DNA of 36,295 nt from a virus. Position numbers and translations under genes: made by a program. The notes below the pieces were generated by a model that saw only the letters and a list, made by a program, of their open reading frames with translations, had not been told where the DNA came from and did not search any database. Of the stretch, positions 8,340-17,164 are shown in pieces. The DNA is taken from positions 1 to 36,295 of IMG/VR virus record IMGVR_UViG_3300021364_000073; one strand, written 5' to 3'. Position 1 is the first letter of the stretch. Every line of letters begins with the position of its first letter.

Positions 8340-9296
8340 ATGGCAAACTTAGAAGAAGCAATTGTTGCGACCTTGTTTGACCAGTCTGATTCCATAGCTG
8401 ATGAGGTTCTTCACCACAATCCGCTATTGGCAACACTGGACGATCAAGGTCTTGTTCGCAAAGTTTCTGGAGGCTATGAGCTTCGGAAACCTATTATGTA
8501 TAACGATGCTGCCGTAGGTGGATTCTACCAAGGGTATGACTCGTTTGACCTCTCAGCAATCGACGATGCTACTGCATTTCGATTCGCTATTAAGCAAGTA
8601 TATGAGCCAGTGGCTATCAGCGGTCGTGAAAAGCGAGCTAACCGTGATGATGCACAGCTTCTTGACCTTGCTGAAATGAAGATGAAAGCAGCTATTTCTC
8701 GATTGAAGAATACTGTCGGAACTTCACTCCGAGGCGATGGAACTGGATCTGGTGGACTTGAGTTTGATGGTATTAAGAAAGCAATTTCTACTTCTCCATC
8801 TTCAGGTACATACGGAACAATAGATCGTTCAACGAACGTATTTGCTAGAAACTTGGCTGTAAACACAACTCTTAGCGCAACTAACGTGCAAGAGACGGTT
8901 ACAGATACAATTTCGCAGATTGTTCGAGGCGATGAGCAGGTTGATCTTGGACTGTGTGACAGAACTGCTTGGAAGTTTCTACACAGCTCCCTTACAGCTA
9001 TTCAGCGAATCCAAGCTCCTACGAAGAAAGCTATCGGAGGTTTTCGTGCGCTTGCTTATGACGGAGTGGATTTTGTGTTTGATGGCGGTTATGGGTCAGC
9101 GGTTCTTGAAACCAATTCTTGCCGATTGCTCAATACTAAGTATTGGTCTTTCGACATGATTCGAGGAGCTGATTTCAAGCCTTTACAACCACAGATGGAT
9201 CGTCCTATCGACCAAGATGCTTTCTTCACGGTAATTATCGTGGAAGGTAACTTGTGTTGTGCGGCTCCTGCTCTACAAGCTGTAATTTACGCATAG
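8340..9296 (+). CDS. Major capsid protein (HK97-fold type)
   Basis: 318 residues, a typical length for a capsid protein whose scaffold is encoded separately. It has the pattern seen in this class: a helical N-arm (residues 1-30), an extended loop region (YELRKPIMYNDAAVGGFYQG), a long spine-like helix (DDAQLLDLAEMKMKAAISRLK, ~105-125), a Gly-rich turn (GDGTGSGGLEFDGI), and a beta/P-domain C-terminal half ending FFTVIIVEGNLCCAAPALQAVIYA. It follows the scaffold-like gene and precedes a decoration-like gene. The hairpin at 8315-8337 may set its expression. Assignment is by position and pattern. Confidence 0.85.
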   Translation: MANLEEAIVATLFDQSDSIADEVLHHNPLLATLDDQGLVRKVSGGYELRKPIMYNDAAVGGFYQGYDSFDLSAIDDATAFRFAIKQVYEPVAISGREKRANRDDAQLLDLAEMKMKAAISRLKNTVGTSLRGDGTGSGGLEFDGIKKAISTSPSSGTYGTIDRSTNVFARNLAVNTTLSATNVQETVTDTISQIVRGDEQVDLGLCDRTAWKFLHSSLTAIQRIQAPTKKAIGGFRALAYDGVDFVFDGGYGSAVLETNSCRLLNTKYWSFDMIRGADFKPLQPQMDRPIDQDAFFTVIIVEGNLCCAAPALQAVIYA

Positions 9297-9308
9297 GAGG
9301 GTAAGGAT

Positions 9309-9791
9309 ATGTCAAGTCAAGGATTTGGAGTTAATCCAGGAAAAACATACACAACAACTGATTTGCCTCTACCAATAGGGGTTGGATCGGTTGGAAAAAC
9401 GCCGGACGGCACTTGGATGTTTGTTCAAGCGGATGGAGCTATTGATCAGTACGCTGCTGTTAAAATCAGCGATGATGGTCAAGCTGCTATGCTGACAACT
9501 ACCAATGCTGGAAGTAACAATTTGCAGGTTGGTATTGCTCAAGTAGCTGCCGCTGACAATGAATACCTATATGTGTTTATTGGTGGTGTTGGTGGTGGTG
9601 GAGTAGGAAGCGGAATCAAGGTTAAGGCCGCTGCTTCTTACGCTGCTGATGCTAACTTACAAACAACGGCTACTGCTGGTGTTGTTGATGATGCTTCTAC
9701 TACGGTAATAAAAAACGTAGTGGGGCTTACAACCCTTACCGGTGCTGGCACTGTTGAGGTTAAAACCACTGGTTACTTATCAGTAAACTAG
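9309..9791 (+). CDS. Probable capsid decoration/head accessory protein
   Basis: 160 residues, small beta-rich and Gly/Ala-rich (GVGGGGVGSGIKVKAAASYA). There is a good ribosome site (GGAGGGTAAGGATATG) twelve bases after the capsid stop. Sequences like SVGKTPDGTWMFVQADGAIDQYAAVKISDDGQA resemble the small trimeric proteins that follow capsid genes in many phages and coat the head. The gene ends eight bases before the terminator hairpin at 9799, so capsid and decoration genes close a transcription unit. Confidence 0.65.
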   Translation: MSSQGFGVNPGKTYTTTDLPLPIGVGSVGKTPDGTWMFVQADGAIDQYAAVKISDDGQAAMLTTTNAGSNNLQVGIAQVAAADNEYLYVFIGGVGGGGVGSGIKVKAAASYAADANLQTTATAGVVDDASTTVIKNVVGLTTLTGAGTVEVKTTGYLSVN

Positions 9792-9798
9792 TGTAATT

Positions 9799-9823
9799 AA
9801 GGGGGGGGGCGACCCCTCCCTTT
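9799..9823 (+). terminator. Terminator after the capsid/decoration genes
   Basis: Ten-pair stem (9799-9808 with 9813-9822, one G-U pair) closed by the GNRA-type tetraloop GCGA (9809-9812). It is followed by a loose T-rich tail (TTTACGTTTGTTT). Position immediately after the head genes is where a late-transcript terminator or attenuator is expected. Confidence 0.75.
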
Positions 9824-9827
9824 ACGT

Positions 9828-9856
9828 TTGTTTCATCAATGCCCTAATGTTATACA
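9828..9856 (+). promoter_or_regulatory. Candidate promoter for genes after the head cluster
   Basis: TTGTTT (9828-9833), 17-base spacer, TATACA (9851-9856). It lies between the terminator and the gene at 9888, which has its own strong ribosome site (AAGGAGTGTTATG). The -35 element matches only partly. The same TTGTTT/17/TATA layout occurs at 25792-25820. Confidence 0.4.
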
Positions 9857-9887
9857 AAAATAATAACCTTATTAAACAAGGAGTGTT

Positions 9888-10547
9888 ATGGCACAAGTAG
9901 ATTGGGCAAGCGTAATGAATGGTAATAGCCAACCCAAAAAGCGGTACAGTGGGGCTAACATCAAGTTTTTTTATGCTTACAATGAAAACCGAGAAAAGTC
10001 ATTGGCAGAAGGACGGCCAATTTTTGATGAAATACCAAGCATAAGTATTCAGTGGCCTGGTGGGGATGAGACTGTAAGACGTATTGAGCAGCGAGACATC
10101 CTAGAATATCCAGAGCTTTATGAGCGATTCAAAGCTGGTAGCGAGCCTGTTACAGAAGGCACACCTCTAGCTGAATGGGCTATGATGAGCGGTTCTGCAT
10201 TAAGAGAGCTTAATTATCTTGGCTTTAAGACCGTAGAGCAATTAGCTGCTGCAACAGATGATGTTAAACGCAAGATTGGGCCGCTTTCTAAGCTAGTAAA
10301 AGCGGCAAAGGATTGGCTGGAAGCAGCTAATTCCGACCAGAATGAAGTCGTAAAATTAAAGCAGCAACTAGAGGTTGAGACTCGTAAGAGACAGGCTTTA
10401 GAGGAAAAGCTAGAGCTGTTCTTACAGCGTATTGAAGCCAATGAGGGCATAGACCTAAGAGGCAAGCGGCAAGAAATAGCGGTTGAACTAGAAGCAGAAC
10501 CCGTGAAGGAACCTGCAAAAAGACGAGGTAGACCAAGAAAAGAATGA
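9888..10547 (+). CDS. AT-hook protein with HhH-like segment, unknown role
   Basis: 219 residues. Residues ~105-135 (LRELNYLGFKTVEQLAAATD) look like a helix-hairpin-helix module. Residues ~145-190 form a charged coiled coil (VVKLKQQLEVETRKRQALEEKLELF). The C-terminus is KRRGRPRKE, with the RGRP core of an AT-hook minor-groove binder. Together these predict a DNA-binding protein, perhaps packaged with or bridging DNA in the head or neck. It is the first gene after the internal terminator and overlaps the adaptor gene by ATGA. No named family was recognised. Confidence 0.7.
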   Translation: MAQVDWASVMNGNSQPKKRYSGANIKFFYAYNENREKSLAEGRPIFDEIPSISIQWPGGDETVRRIEQRDILEYPELYERFKAGSEPVTEGTPLAEWAMMSGSALRELNYLGFKTVEQLAAATDDVKRKIGPLSKLVKAAKDWLEAANSDQNEVVKLKQQLEVETRKRQALEEKLELFLQRIEANEGIDLRGKRQEIAVELEAEPVKEPAKRRGRPRKE

Positions 10548-11407
10548 GCTTATCTACGGTAATTCAGAATGTTGCAAATGAAGCAGGTTATACAGTTAGT
10601 CCAAATATCGTAACGGCTACTGATACAACTACTAAGCAGTTACTTGCTATTGCACAGAGAATAAACCGTGAAATGTTTGAGCAGTACCCTTGGACAAAAT
10701 GTTATGCGTCGGGGTCAATAACGCTAGTGGCAGGTCAGGCGCAGTATGCCTTGCCTGCTGCTTTTTCATATTACCAGTACGACACCTTTTGGAACCAGAG
10801 CAATCGTTGGCGTGTTTTAGGCCCGATGACTCCTCAAGATTACGCCGATATTAGAGGATTTGGCCTTAATCCTACAATCTATCAGCAGTTTCAAATTAGA
10901 GGCATAAGTAACGATCAACTGCTTATTTATCCTACTCCTGGCGCATCGGAAGATGGCAGTGTAATTATTTTTGAATACATTGCAGATCGAAGTGTTAAAC
11001 CTAAAACATGGACAAATGCTACAGCTTTTGCTGCTAATAGCTACTGTTTTTATAACGGCAATTATTATCAAACTACTGCTGGTGGCACTACTGGCGGTAC
11101 GCCTCCAACACACACTAGCGGATCGGTTTCTGATGGGGGTGTCACATGGACGTATTATAGCGGAGCCTATGACAAGTTTTTAGCAGACACAGATACGAGC
11201 ATTTTTAATGAAAAAGTATTGGAACAGGGAGTCTTAGAAAGGTTCGCTGAAATACATGGGCTTGATAGTGTTCGCCCCAAATATCAACTTCAACTGCATG
11301 AGGAATGGTCACGAGATATGCCTGCAAAGATTCAGTTTGCTGGCACTATGAGACGTAACCAGATTTATGCAAGAAACGGCGTAGCTTCTTTTGGGACATA
11401 TATATAA
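10544..11407 (+). CDS. Head-tail adaptor (P22 gp4 / T7 gp11-type) with an inserted module
   Basis: 287 residues. The opening pattern (VIQNVANEAGY, then ATDTTTKQLLAIAQRINREMFEQYPW) and the GITLVAGQAQYALPA-like segment (here ASGSITLVAGQAQYALPAAF) match the short helical adaptors that bind the portal in podoviruses. Residues ~155-210 carry an extra aromatic/Gly module (YYQTTAGGTTGGTPPTHTSG, then VTWTYY) of a type common in fibres and carbohydrate-binding proteins. This is unusual inside an adaptor. The end (VLEQGVLERFAEIHGL) returns to the helical adaptor core. ATGA start overlap with the AT-hook gene; stop overlaps the next start. Confidence 0.75.
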   Translation: MSLSTVIQNVANEAGYTVSPNIVTATDTTTKQLLAIAQRINREMFEQYPWTKCYASGSITLVAGQAQYALPAAFSYYQYDTFWNQSNRWRVLGPMTPQDYADIRGFGLNPTIYQQFQIRGISNDQLLIYPTPGASEDGSVIIFEYIADRSVKPKTWTNATAFAANSYCFYNGNYYQTTAGGTTGGTPPTHTSGSVSDGGVTWTYYSGAYDKFLADTDTSIFNEKVLEQGVLERFAEIHGLDSVRPKYQLQLHEEWSRDMPAKIQFAGTMRRNQIYARNGVASFGTYI

Positions 11408-12966
11408 TGGACGGATTTCAACCCCCTGCTTTTGTAGCTAACGATCCTCAAGGCACGTTTTACTGGTATGTTTCAAACGGTATGCCTTATCAAGAGGCTG
11501 CCAATCTTGTATCACAACGTTTTGGCCAGCCCAAAACTAAAGAACAGTTAGCTAGGGAACAAGAAAAAGCTAAATCAAACTATGAATATGGACAACTCGC
11601 TGGTTCGTTAGGTGGAATGGTTGTAGGTCGAGAGGCTTTGCAAGGATTTCCACATGTTAAAAACTGGTTGGGATATGGATCAACACCAACGGATGTTGGA
11701 AGCGGATCTATTGGAATGACACGACCTATTCCGCCGCCGACAACAAGTGTTAATGGCAGCGGAGCTGGAACAATAGATTTAGGTGGGGGGGCTAGCGGCA
11801 CTACGGTTGCTACTCCTAAGGTATTAGAAGTAAAAGGCACTACTGCAACCATAGAAACTCCAGCAGGCGTTGAGCAAGTCCCTTCGGAAGCATTAAACGA
11901 TCCAGGATTCTTTGCTAACATTGATTGGAACAAGGCAGCGCAAGGCGGCATGGGTGCTTTGCAATTATATCAAGCATATCAATCATTAAAGGGAGGCGAT
12001 AAATTAGGGGCTGGCATTTATGGAACTGCTGGAGCAACAAACATTGCGGCCTCTGGTTTTGCAGGGCAAATGGCACAGCAAGCAGCATCAGAGGCTCTTG
12101 GTGGTTATTTAATACCAGGAGTTAACATAGCTACAGGTTTGTATAGCGGATACAAAACGGCTGATGCTATTGGCGATATGGCGGCTGGTAACGATAGATA
12201 TAAAACTGGAGCAATGGGAATGGCCGCAACCGGTGCTGCTCTTGGGAGCGTTATTCCAGGAGTAGGAACAGCGGTAGGCGCAGTCGTTGGTGCGGTAGCA
12301 GGACTAGCGGCGGCAAAATTTGGTTCTAGTAAAAATCAAGCGCAGATGTTGCGTGATGGGATTCGTGACGTATGGCAGGAAAACGGAATTATTGACGAAA
12401 ATTACAAAGGCACTTTAGCTGATGGAAGTGTTTTTGATTTTGGCGTTGACGGCAGCAAATTAAAATGGAGCGAAATTGATAAAATTGCTGAAGCAAAACC
12501 GGAGGCGTGGAGTGCGGCAGTAGGGCTTCTTGATCCGTTAGTCAGTAGTTTTGGCCTTCAAGGTCAAAAGGGTTCTGATGTTGTGGCATGGCTGGCAAGA
12601 GCAGCAGTCAGCAACGCTGGCAACGATCCTCAAATTGCCATAGATAATGTAAAGCACATGGCGGCACAGCAAGGTCTTGATGCTGATGCGTATCAGAAAA
12701 TCATGGATACATTTTTAGCGGAAGACAAAATAACGCAACAAGAATATGACAATAATATGAGTCATGCTTCGAGGTTGTTTGGTGAAGTTACTCCAGAATT
12801 AAGCCAAGAACTAACTGAACGCCCTGCCAAGGGAGAGGTTGCAAGGCTGTCCCCTGGTATGTATCGAGATGCAAGCGGCAATCTTGTAAAAGCAGATTCT
12901 ATGCGAGCAGCATTAGAAAAAGCATATAAAGGTAAAAAATCTAAAAATAAAAATGAGGAGCTATAA
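11407..12966 (+). CDS. Probable internal virion (ejection) protein
   Basis: 519 residues. Low-complexity Gly/Ala/Ser sequence (~85-130) and long hydrophobic, small-residue stretches (AATGAALGSVIPGVGTAVGA, then VVGAVAGLAAAKF, ~270-305) could insert into a membrane. The C-terminal third is helical and charged, ending KGKKSKNKNEEL. Such amphiphilic proteins between the adaptor and nozzle genes are typical of podovirus ejection proteins that make the channel through the cell envelope. No lytic domain is seen. Start and stop overlap both neighbours by one base or so. Confidence 0.65.
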   Translation: MDGFQPPAFVANDPQGTFYWYVSNGMPYQEAANLVSQRFGQPKTKEQLAREQEKAKSNYEYGQLAGSLGGMVVGREALQGFPHVKNWLGYGSTPTDVGSGSIGMTRPIPPPTTSVNGSGAGTIDLGGGASGTTVATPKVLEVKGTTATIETPAGVEQVPSEALNDPGFFANIDWNKAAQGGMGALQLYQAYQSLKGGDKLGAGIYGTAGATNIAASGFAGQMAQQAASEALGGYLIPGVNIATGLYSGYKTADAIGDMAAGNDRYKTGAMGMAATGAALGSVIPGVGTAVGAVVGAVAGLAAAKFGSSKNQAQMLRDGIRDVWQENGIIDENYKGTLADGSVFDFGVDGSKLKWSEIDKIAEAKPEAWSAAVGLLDPLVSSFGLQGQKGSDVVAWLARAAVSNAGNDPQIAIDNVKHMAAQQGLDADAYQKIMDTFLAEDKITQQEYDNNMSHASRLFGEVTPELSQELTERPAKGEVARLSPGMYRDASGNLVKADSMRAALEKAYKGKKSKNKNEEL

Positions 12967-13655
12967 TGGCAAAGGGATGGATGAGTAAAGACCCAAGCGA
13001 GATGACTGCAAGACAGCAGCAGCGAATGAAGTTTTTAGAGAAGCGTGGGCGTGTTCAAGGGCAACCTACAGAGATGCCTGAAATGACAGCTAGGCAACAA
13101 CGTAGAAAGCAATTCCTTGAGCGCAAGCAAGCAAGAGAAGACCGTAGAGTAGCTGATTACCGAGCGCAACAACAAGCCGCAAATATGGGGGATGCCGTAG
13201 CGCAGGTTCCTGCCGATTTAGGAGGGGGATTTGCAGGGCGACTGGCAGATTTTACTAACAAGCCTGGGTCTCAAGGAACTCCTTTTATTGATTATCGACA
13301 GCTAACCGATCAAGAACTATATGAAAGAGGGCATGACCCAAGAGATTATAATAGTGTAAGTGTTGGCCCTGATGGTAAAGAAATAACTACGCTGATGGGA
13401 TTTAACAATAGTCCTTTAGATCCAGAAGAAAGACAGAGATTGTGGCAGGAAAGATTAAACAATCCAAGACCGCAATTTAATTCAGGTTTTGAATATAATC
13501 GGGCTTTGCAGCAAAATCCACAATCCTTGGGAATACCGGCTGGTCGTTTTGCAAATGGATTTCAAAACCCATACCAACAAATGCCAACTCCTAACATAAA
13601 TACTGCCCCAACTCCTATGAGTCAAAGGCAAAACAAGCCTTGGTGGGCTAATTAA
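12966..13655 (+). CDS. Basic Gln/Arg-rich virion protein with a repeated N-terminal helix
   Basis: 229 residues behind GAGGAGCTATAATG. The first 60 residues contain the same motif twice: EMTARQQQRMKFLEKRG and EMTARQQRRKQFLERKQ. The rest is Pro/Asn/Gln-rich and disordered, ending PWWAN. The repeated basic helix could bind DNA or the packaged core proteins. It lies between an ejection-type protein and the nozzle, so a minor virion protein is likely. The family was not recognised. Confidence 0.6.
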   Translation: MAKGWMSKDPSEMTARQQQRMKFLEKRGRVQGQPTEMPEMTARQQRRKQFLERKQAREDRRVADYRAQQQAANMGDAVAQVPADLGGGFAGRLADFTNKPGSQGTPFIDYRQLTDQELYERGHDPRDYNSVSVGPDGKEITTLMGFNNSPLDPEERQRLWQERLNNPRPQFNSGFEYNRALQQNPQSLGIPAGRFANGFQNPYQQMPTPNINTAPTPMSQRQNKPWWAN

Positions 13656-13668
13656 ATAAAGGAAACAG

Positions 13669-15207
13669 ATGCCGCTTCAGGGCTTTACAATGCCACCTCC
13701 ATACAAGGGCTTAGATTTAGTAAGTCCTATTGATAATATGGATCCAAGCTATGCCTTGGAATTGGTAAACGTATTTCCTGGAGCTGGCGCACCTACAGTA
13801 CGTCTCGGCTACAAAGAGTTTTGTGACGTTGGGATAGCGTCTCCCTTGTTGTTTTCTGCACCTCTTAACCTTAAAAATGGCACGACTCAGCTTATTGTTG
13901 CAAATGACACAAACCTTTACAGCATAAATACTACAGGTGTCGCTACAGATATTACTAATGTAACGCCGCATACTGACAGCGAGTTTCAATCTACGACCTT
14001 TGCTAATAACATTTATCTTGCAAATGGTGTTGACCATCTAAGTGTATACACTGGTAGCGGAACGGCAACAGACGCTACTTTTAGTTTTGGTGGAGGGGTA
14101 ACAGGGCACGACATTATAAACGTATCTATATATCGTAGACGTTTATATATGGTGCAAAAGGATACCGCTATTGTGCATTATGGCAATACTGAAGCTACAG
14201 GCGTTTCAGGAACATCCTCTACAAACAGTTTTGATTTTCAATATGTGTTTACTCAAGGCGGCTTTTTGGTGGCGTGTGGTGCATATACTAATCAAACAGC
14301 TAACACCTCACAGGATCTATTCTTTGCATTAAGCAGTGAGGGTGAGATTGTTTTTTATAGTGGTTCTAGTCCAAGTGATTCTGCGTGGACACTTGTTGCT
14401 CGATACTACATTGGAAAGCCTTTAGGTTATCGAGCTTTAATTCCTATAAACAGTGATACTTGGATCCTTACGCAGCAAGGCATTGTCCCTATCTCAGCAC
14501 TATTTCAAATGAGTCCTGAACAAGCGGCACAAAGTATTAGCGGCAGGGTAAATCCTTTTATCAGCGACTACAGCAAACTATTACCTTTTGACCACGAATG
14601 GACTGGCGTATTTTGGCCTGCTGGCAGAAGAGTTTATGTTTCTGTGCCTACTAGCACAACAACGGTTAGTTATTTAGTTTACAGTTTAGACACTGGGGGT
14701 TGGACTGAGTTTAGATTGCACGACAATAAACATGGCATCTCAATGACTATATTCGATAGGTTGCCTTTTTATGCAAGTAGCAATGGAATAGTGTGGCAGG
14801 GAGAAACTGGTCAATTAGACGCTGTTACAGCCACAAACAGTGAGTCTATAAAATACAGCGGAAGAAGCGCATTTAGTTTTTTTGGTAGTCGAGCGAATTA
14901 CAAAGTTTTTGCCGATATAAGGCCGATTGTAAGAACAAAGCGTGGTATCAGCCTAAACGTAGGTATTGATACTGATTTTCAGAGAGCAGTTACCGTTACA
15001 GGCGTGACGACATCTCCTGGCACGTTCACACCGTGGGGAAGTCCTTGGGGGAGTGCCTGGTCGTCTGACTTGGAGTACATTTTTGACCGTTTTGCGACAC
15101 AAGGGCAGGGGCATAGTGCAGCGTACAGATTTGGTGGTTCATTAAATAATGCAAGTATGCAAATACTAGGAATGGAGATTAGATTTAATCTTGGGGGGCA
15201 AGTGTAA
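13669..15207 (+). CDS. Tail nozzle/hub protein (P22 gp10 / T7 gp12-like)
   Basis: 512 residues, ribosome site AAAGGAAACAG. It starts with a signature of this class (PPYKGLDLVSPIDNMDPSYA then LVNVFPG, followed by VRLGYKEF) and continues as repeating beta-propeller-like strands (NLYSINTTG, VSIYRRRLYMVQKDTA, DTWILTQQGIVPISALF). Gp10-type proteins close the head after packaging and form the short tail tube. About 500 residues is in the usual range. The last codon overlaps the next start (TAATG). Assigned from pattern recognition. Confidence 0.75.
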   Translation: MPLQGFTMPPPYKGLDLVSPIDNMDPSYALELVNVFPGAGAPTVRLGYKEFCDVGIASPLLFSAPLNLKNGTTQLIVANDTNLYSINTTGVATDITNVTPHTDSEFQSTTFANNIYLANGVDHLSVYTGSGTATDATFSFGGGVTGHDIINVSIYRRRLYMVQKDTAIVHYGNTEATGVSGTSSTNSFDFQYVFTQGGFLVACGAYTNQTANTSQDLFFALSSEGEIVFYSGSSPSDSAWTLVARYYIGKPLGYRALIPINSDTWILTQQGIVPISALFQMSPEQAAQSISGRVNPFISDYSKLLPFDHEWTGVFWPAGRRVYVSVPTSTTTVSYLVYSLDTGGWTEFRLHDNKHGISMTIFDRLPFYASSNGIVWQGETGQLDAVTATNSESIKYSGRSAFSFFGSRANYKVFADIRPIVRTKRGISLNVGIDTDFQRAVTVTGVTTSPGTFTPWGSPWGSAWSSDLEYIFDRFATQGQGHSAAYRFGGSLNNASMQILGMEIRFNLGGQV

Positions 15208-16058
15208 TGAAAACGGCTATGGGGCGAGACCCTTCAATGCAGCAAGCTAGTGGTTTTAATCCTGATAGATTGCAGCGACGCATCAACTACCTACAACGTA
15301 GGAATCCAAACGATCCAAGACTTCGGAGATTAAGAGGTAGATTGCAAGCTGGTGGGCAGGTTCCTGTACAAGAGCAATCTCCACAAGAACAGCTACAAAC
15401 AACTGCTAGCACAAGTGCAGATATATTTCAGAGAATGGCCGGTTACGCTCAAGGATTTGATCCAGCTAATATGCAGAGTCAGTACGACCCCATTTACTCG
15501 CAAGAAATGGAACGAGCTAGGCAGAATGTGATGGGGCAGTTTGAGCGTCAAATGGCTCCTGAGTTTCAGAGACAGCAAGAGCAGTTTCAACAAATGGCAG
15601 CAGAAAGAGGATTAGACCCTAACTCTGTAGCCTACAAAACTCAGCTACAACAGCTAAACGAGCGACAGGACGCTGCAAGACAGCAAGCTATGAGTAGTGC
15701 AGAGCAAGCTGCTCAAGGCGTACAGCAGACAATGTTTAGTCAAGCTGGTCAAATGGCAATGATGCCAGGTCAGATTGCAGGTCAGTATATGACTCCTTAC
15801 GAGTATCAGCAAAAACTGTTACAGCTTCAATCTCAGCAACAAGCAGAAGCCGAGCAGGGTAGGCTTGAGCGACAAAGCAGAGAACAAATTGCAAGAATTG
15901 GAGCTAGTGCTGCAAATCAAGGCCCTACTCCCTATGATAAATATATAGCTGGAAGAATTGCTGAAGGGTACGGAGGCGGTCAGCAACCTAATCCTATGGC
16001 CGGTTTTGCAGGTGGCTTTGCTGGTGGTTTTGGTAAGAGCTATTTCGGAGGATCTTAG
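15207..16058 (+). CDS. Gln-rich helical internal virion protein
   Basis: 283 residues. The basic start (LQRRINYLQRRNPNDPRLRR) is followed by long Gln/Ala/Met-rich helices (residues ~85-215) and a Gly/Phe-rich end (GFAGGFAGGFGKSYFGGS). No cysteine, no catalytic motif. The composition matches the T7 gp14/P22 ejection type, which is packed in the head and expelled with the DNA. First of three consecutive genes of this kind. The next gene has GGAGG nine bases before its ATG. Confidence 0.65.
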   Translation: MKTAMGRDPSMQQASGFNPDRLQRRINYLQRRNPNDPRLRRLRGRLQAGGQVPVQEQSPQEQLQTTASTSADIFQRMAGYAQGFDPANMQSQYDPIYSQEMERARQNVMGQFERQMAPEFQRQQEQFQQMAAERGLDPNSVAYKTQLQQLNERQDAARQQAMSSAEQAAQGVQQTMFSQAGQMAMMPGQIAGQYMTPYEYQQKLLQLQSQQQAEAEQGRLERQSREQIARIGASAANQGPTPYDKYIAGRIAEGYGGGQQPNPMAGFAGGFAGGFGKSYFGGS

Positions 16059-16060
16059 TA

Positions 16061-17164
16061 ATGGCAAATGAAGGCTTGTTAGGCGTACCGATGAGTTTTG
16101 GTGTTGGCGATACTTTAGCAGGATCCCTTGGGTCTGGCCTTGGTGCTGCAACTCCAACAATGATTAGCCCTTACGCATCTACAGGGACGGCTATTGGTTT
16201 GGGGCTAGGAAGTGTATTGCTACAGTCTCTACTTGGCTTCCAAGCAAGACAACAAGCTGCTGAAAGGACACTAGAGCTTAACAGGCTTAGTACCTCTTTG
16301 CTTGGCATGAAGGATGCACAAGAGAGATCTGATTTTATAGGTACACTAGGTGATACAGATCCGTTGGTGTTAGGCAGGCTTGGATCGTTATCGGGAGCAT
16401 TAGCTGGCCAAGAGATACAGCAGCAACGAGCATTGGATTTAGAACGATCTAAAAAGATGTTGGGTTATGAGCTTGAGTTAAGTCCTGAAGCGCAACAGGT
16501 AGCGGATTTGGACCTAGGGCGAGAGATAGCAAAAATTAAAGCTAGAAACGCTGGATTTGGAGGACAAGGCTTTACAACAGAGCTAACACCTGAAGAAATT
16601 AAATTGGTAGAAAGCAAAGAGGCTTGGAAAAACGTGCCAGCAGCAGAAAAACCAAAACTTACAGGAGGTTTAGGGCAAGCTGCAATTTTGCGTGAATTGG
16701 CACAAAGGTTTGCAGCATTAGATATGTATGCTCCAAAGTTCCAATCTGCAAAAAAGATTGAAGGATCGGAAGCTAATTTAGCAACAGCGCAAATGAAACA
16801 AATGCTTCCAGGTATTGTTAGAACTCTTGGGGATGTTGGTAACATTGCAATAGGAGAGCAAAAACAAATCTTAGAATCAACTATGGGGAGTCTTTTTTCG
16901 GGATCTGAAAGCGTTGCAAAAAAATTAAATCAACTTGCAAATTACGCAGAAAGCGTAGTTAAATATAAAATACAAAATTATTCGCTTACATCTAAATATG
17001 GTATTGAAGGTTTGGTAAAAACACCAACACCAACACCTGCGCCTACAACGGCATTTGCAGCAGAAACAGAAGCAAATAAGGCCGAACTCTTGCAAAAAGC
17101 AGACCAGGAACTAGCCGAGATTATGCAGGAAATAAATCAACTTAAAGCCGCGCGAGGTCAGTAA
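16061..17164 (+). CDS. Internal virion (ejection) protein
   Basis: 367 residues. The hydrophobic, Gly-rich N-terminus (GDTLAGSLGSGLGAATPTMI, then GLGLGSVLLQSLLGF, ~15-65) could form a membrane-inserting segment. The remainder is mostly helical. The C-terminus is Ala/Thr/Pro-rich and then a charged helix (ADQELAEIMQEINQLKAARGQ) similar in style to the terminal helices of the next protein. Stop and next start overlap (TAATG). The role is inferred from composition and its place in the ejection cluster. Confidence 0.65.
   Translation: MANEGLLGVPMSFGVGDTLAGSLGSGLGAATPTMISPYASTGTAIGLGLGSVLLQSLLGFQARQQAAERTLELNRLSTSLLGMKDAQERSDFIGTLGDTDPLVLGRLGSLSGALAGQEIQQQRALDLERSKKMLGYELELSPEAQQVADLDLGREIAKIKARNAGFGGQGFTTELTPEEIKLVESKEAWKNVPAAEKPKLTGGLGQAAILRELAQRFAALDMYAPKFQSAKKIEGSEANLATAQMKQMLPGIVRTLGDVGNIAIGEQKQILESTMGSLFSGSESVAKKLNQLANYAESVVKYKIQNYSLTSKYGIEGLVKTPTPTPAPTTAFAAETEANKAELLQKADQELAEIMQEINQLKAARGQ

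Noticed and set aside
8329-8346. TAGGGATAAC resembles part of the I-SceI site
   Set aside because: Only the first ten bases agree; the match is explained by the 3' arm of the hairpin before the capsid gene.
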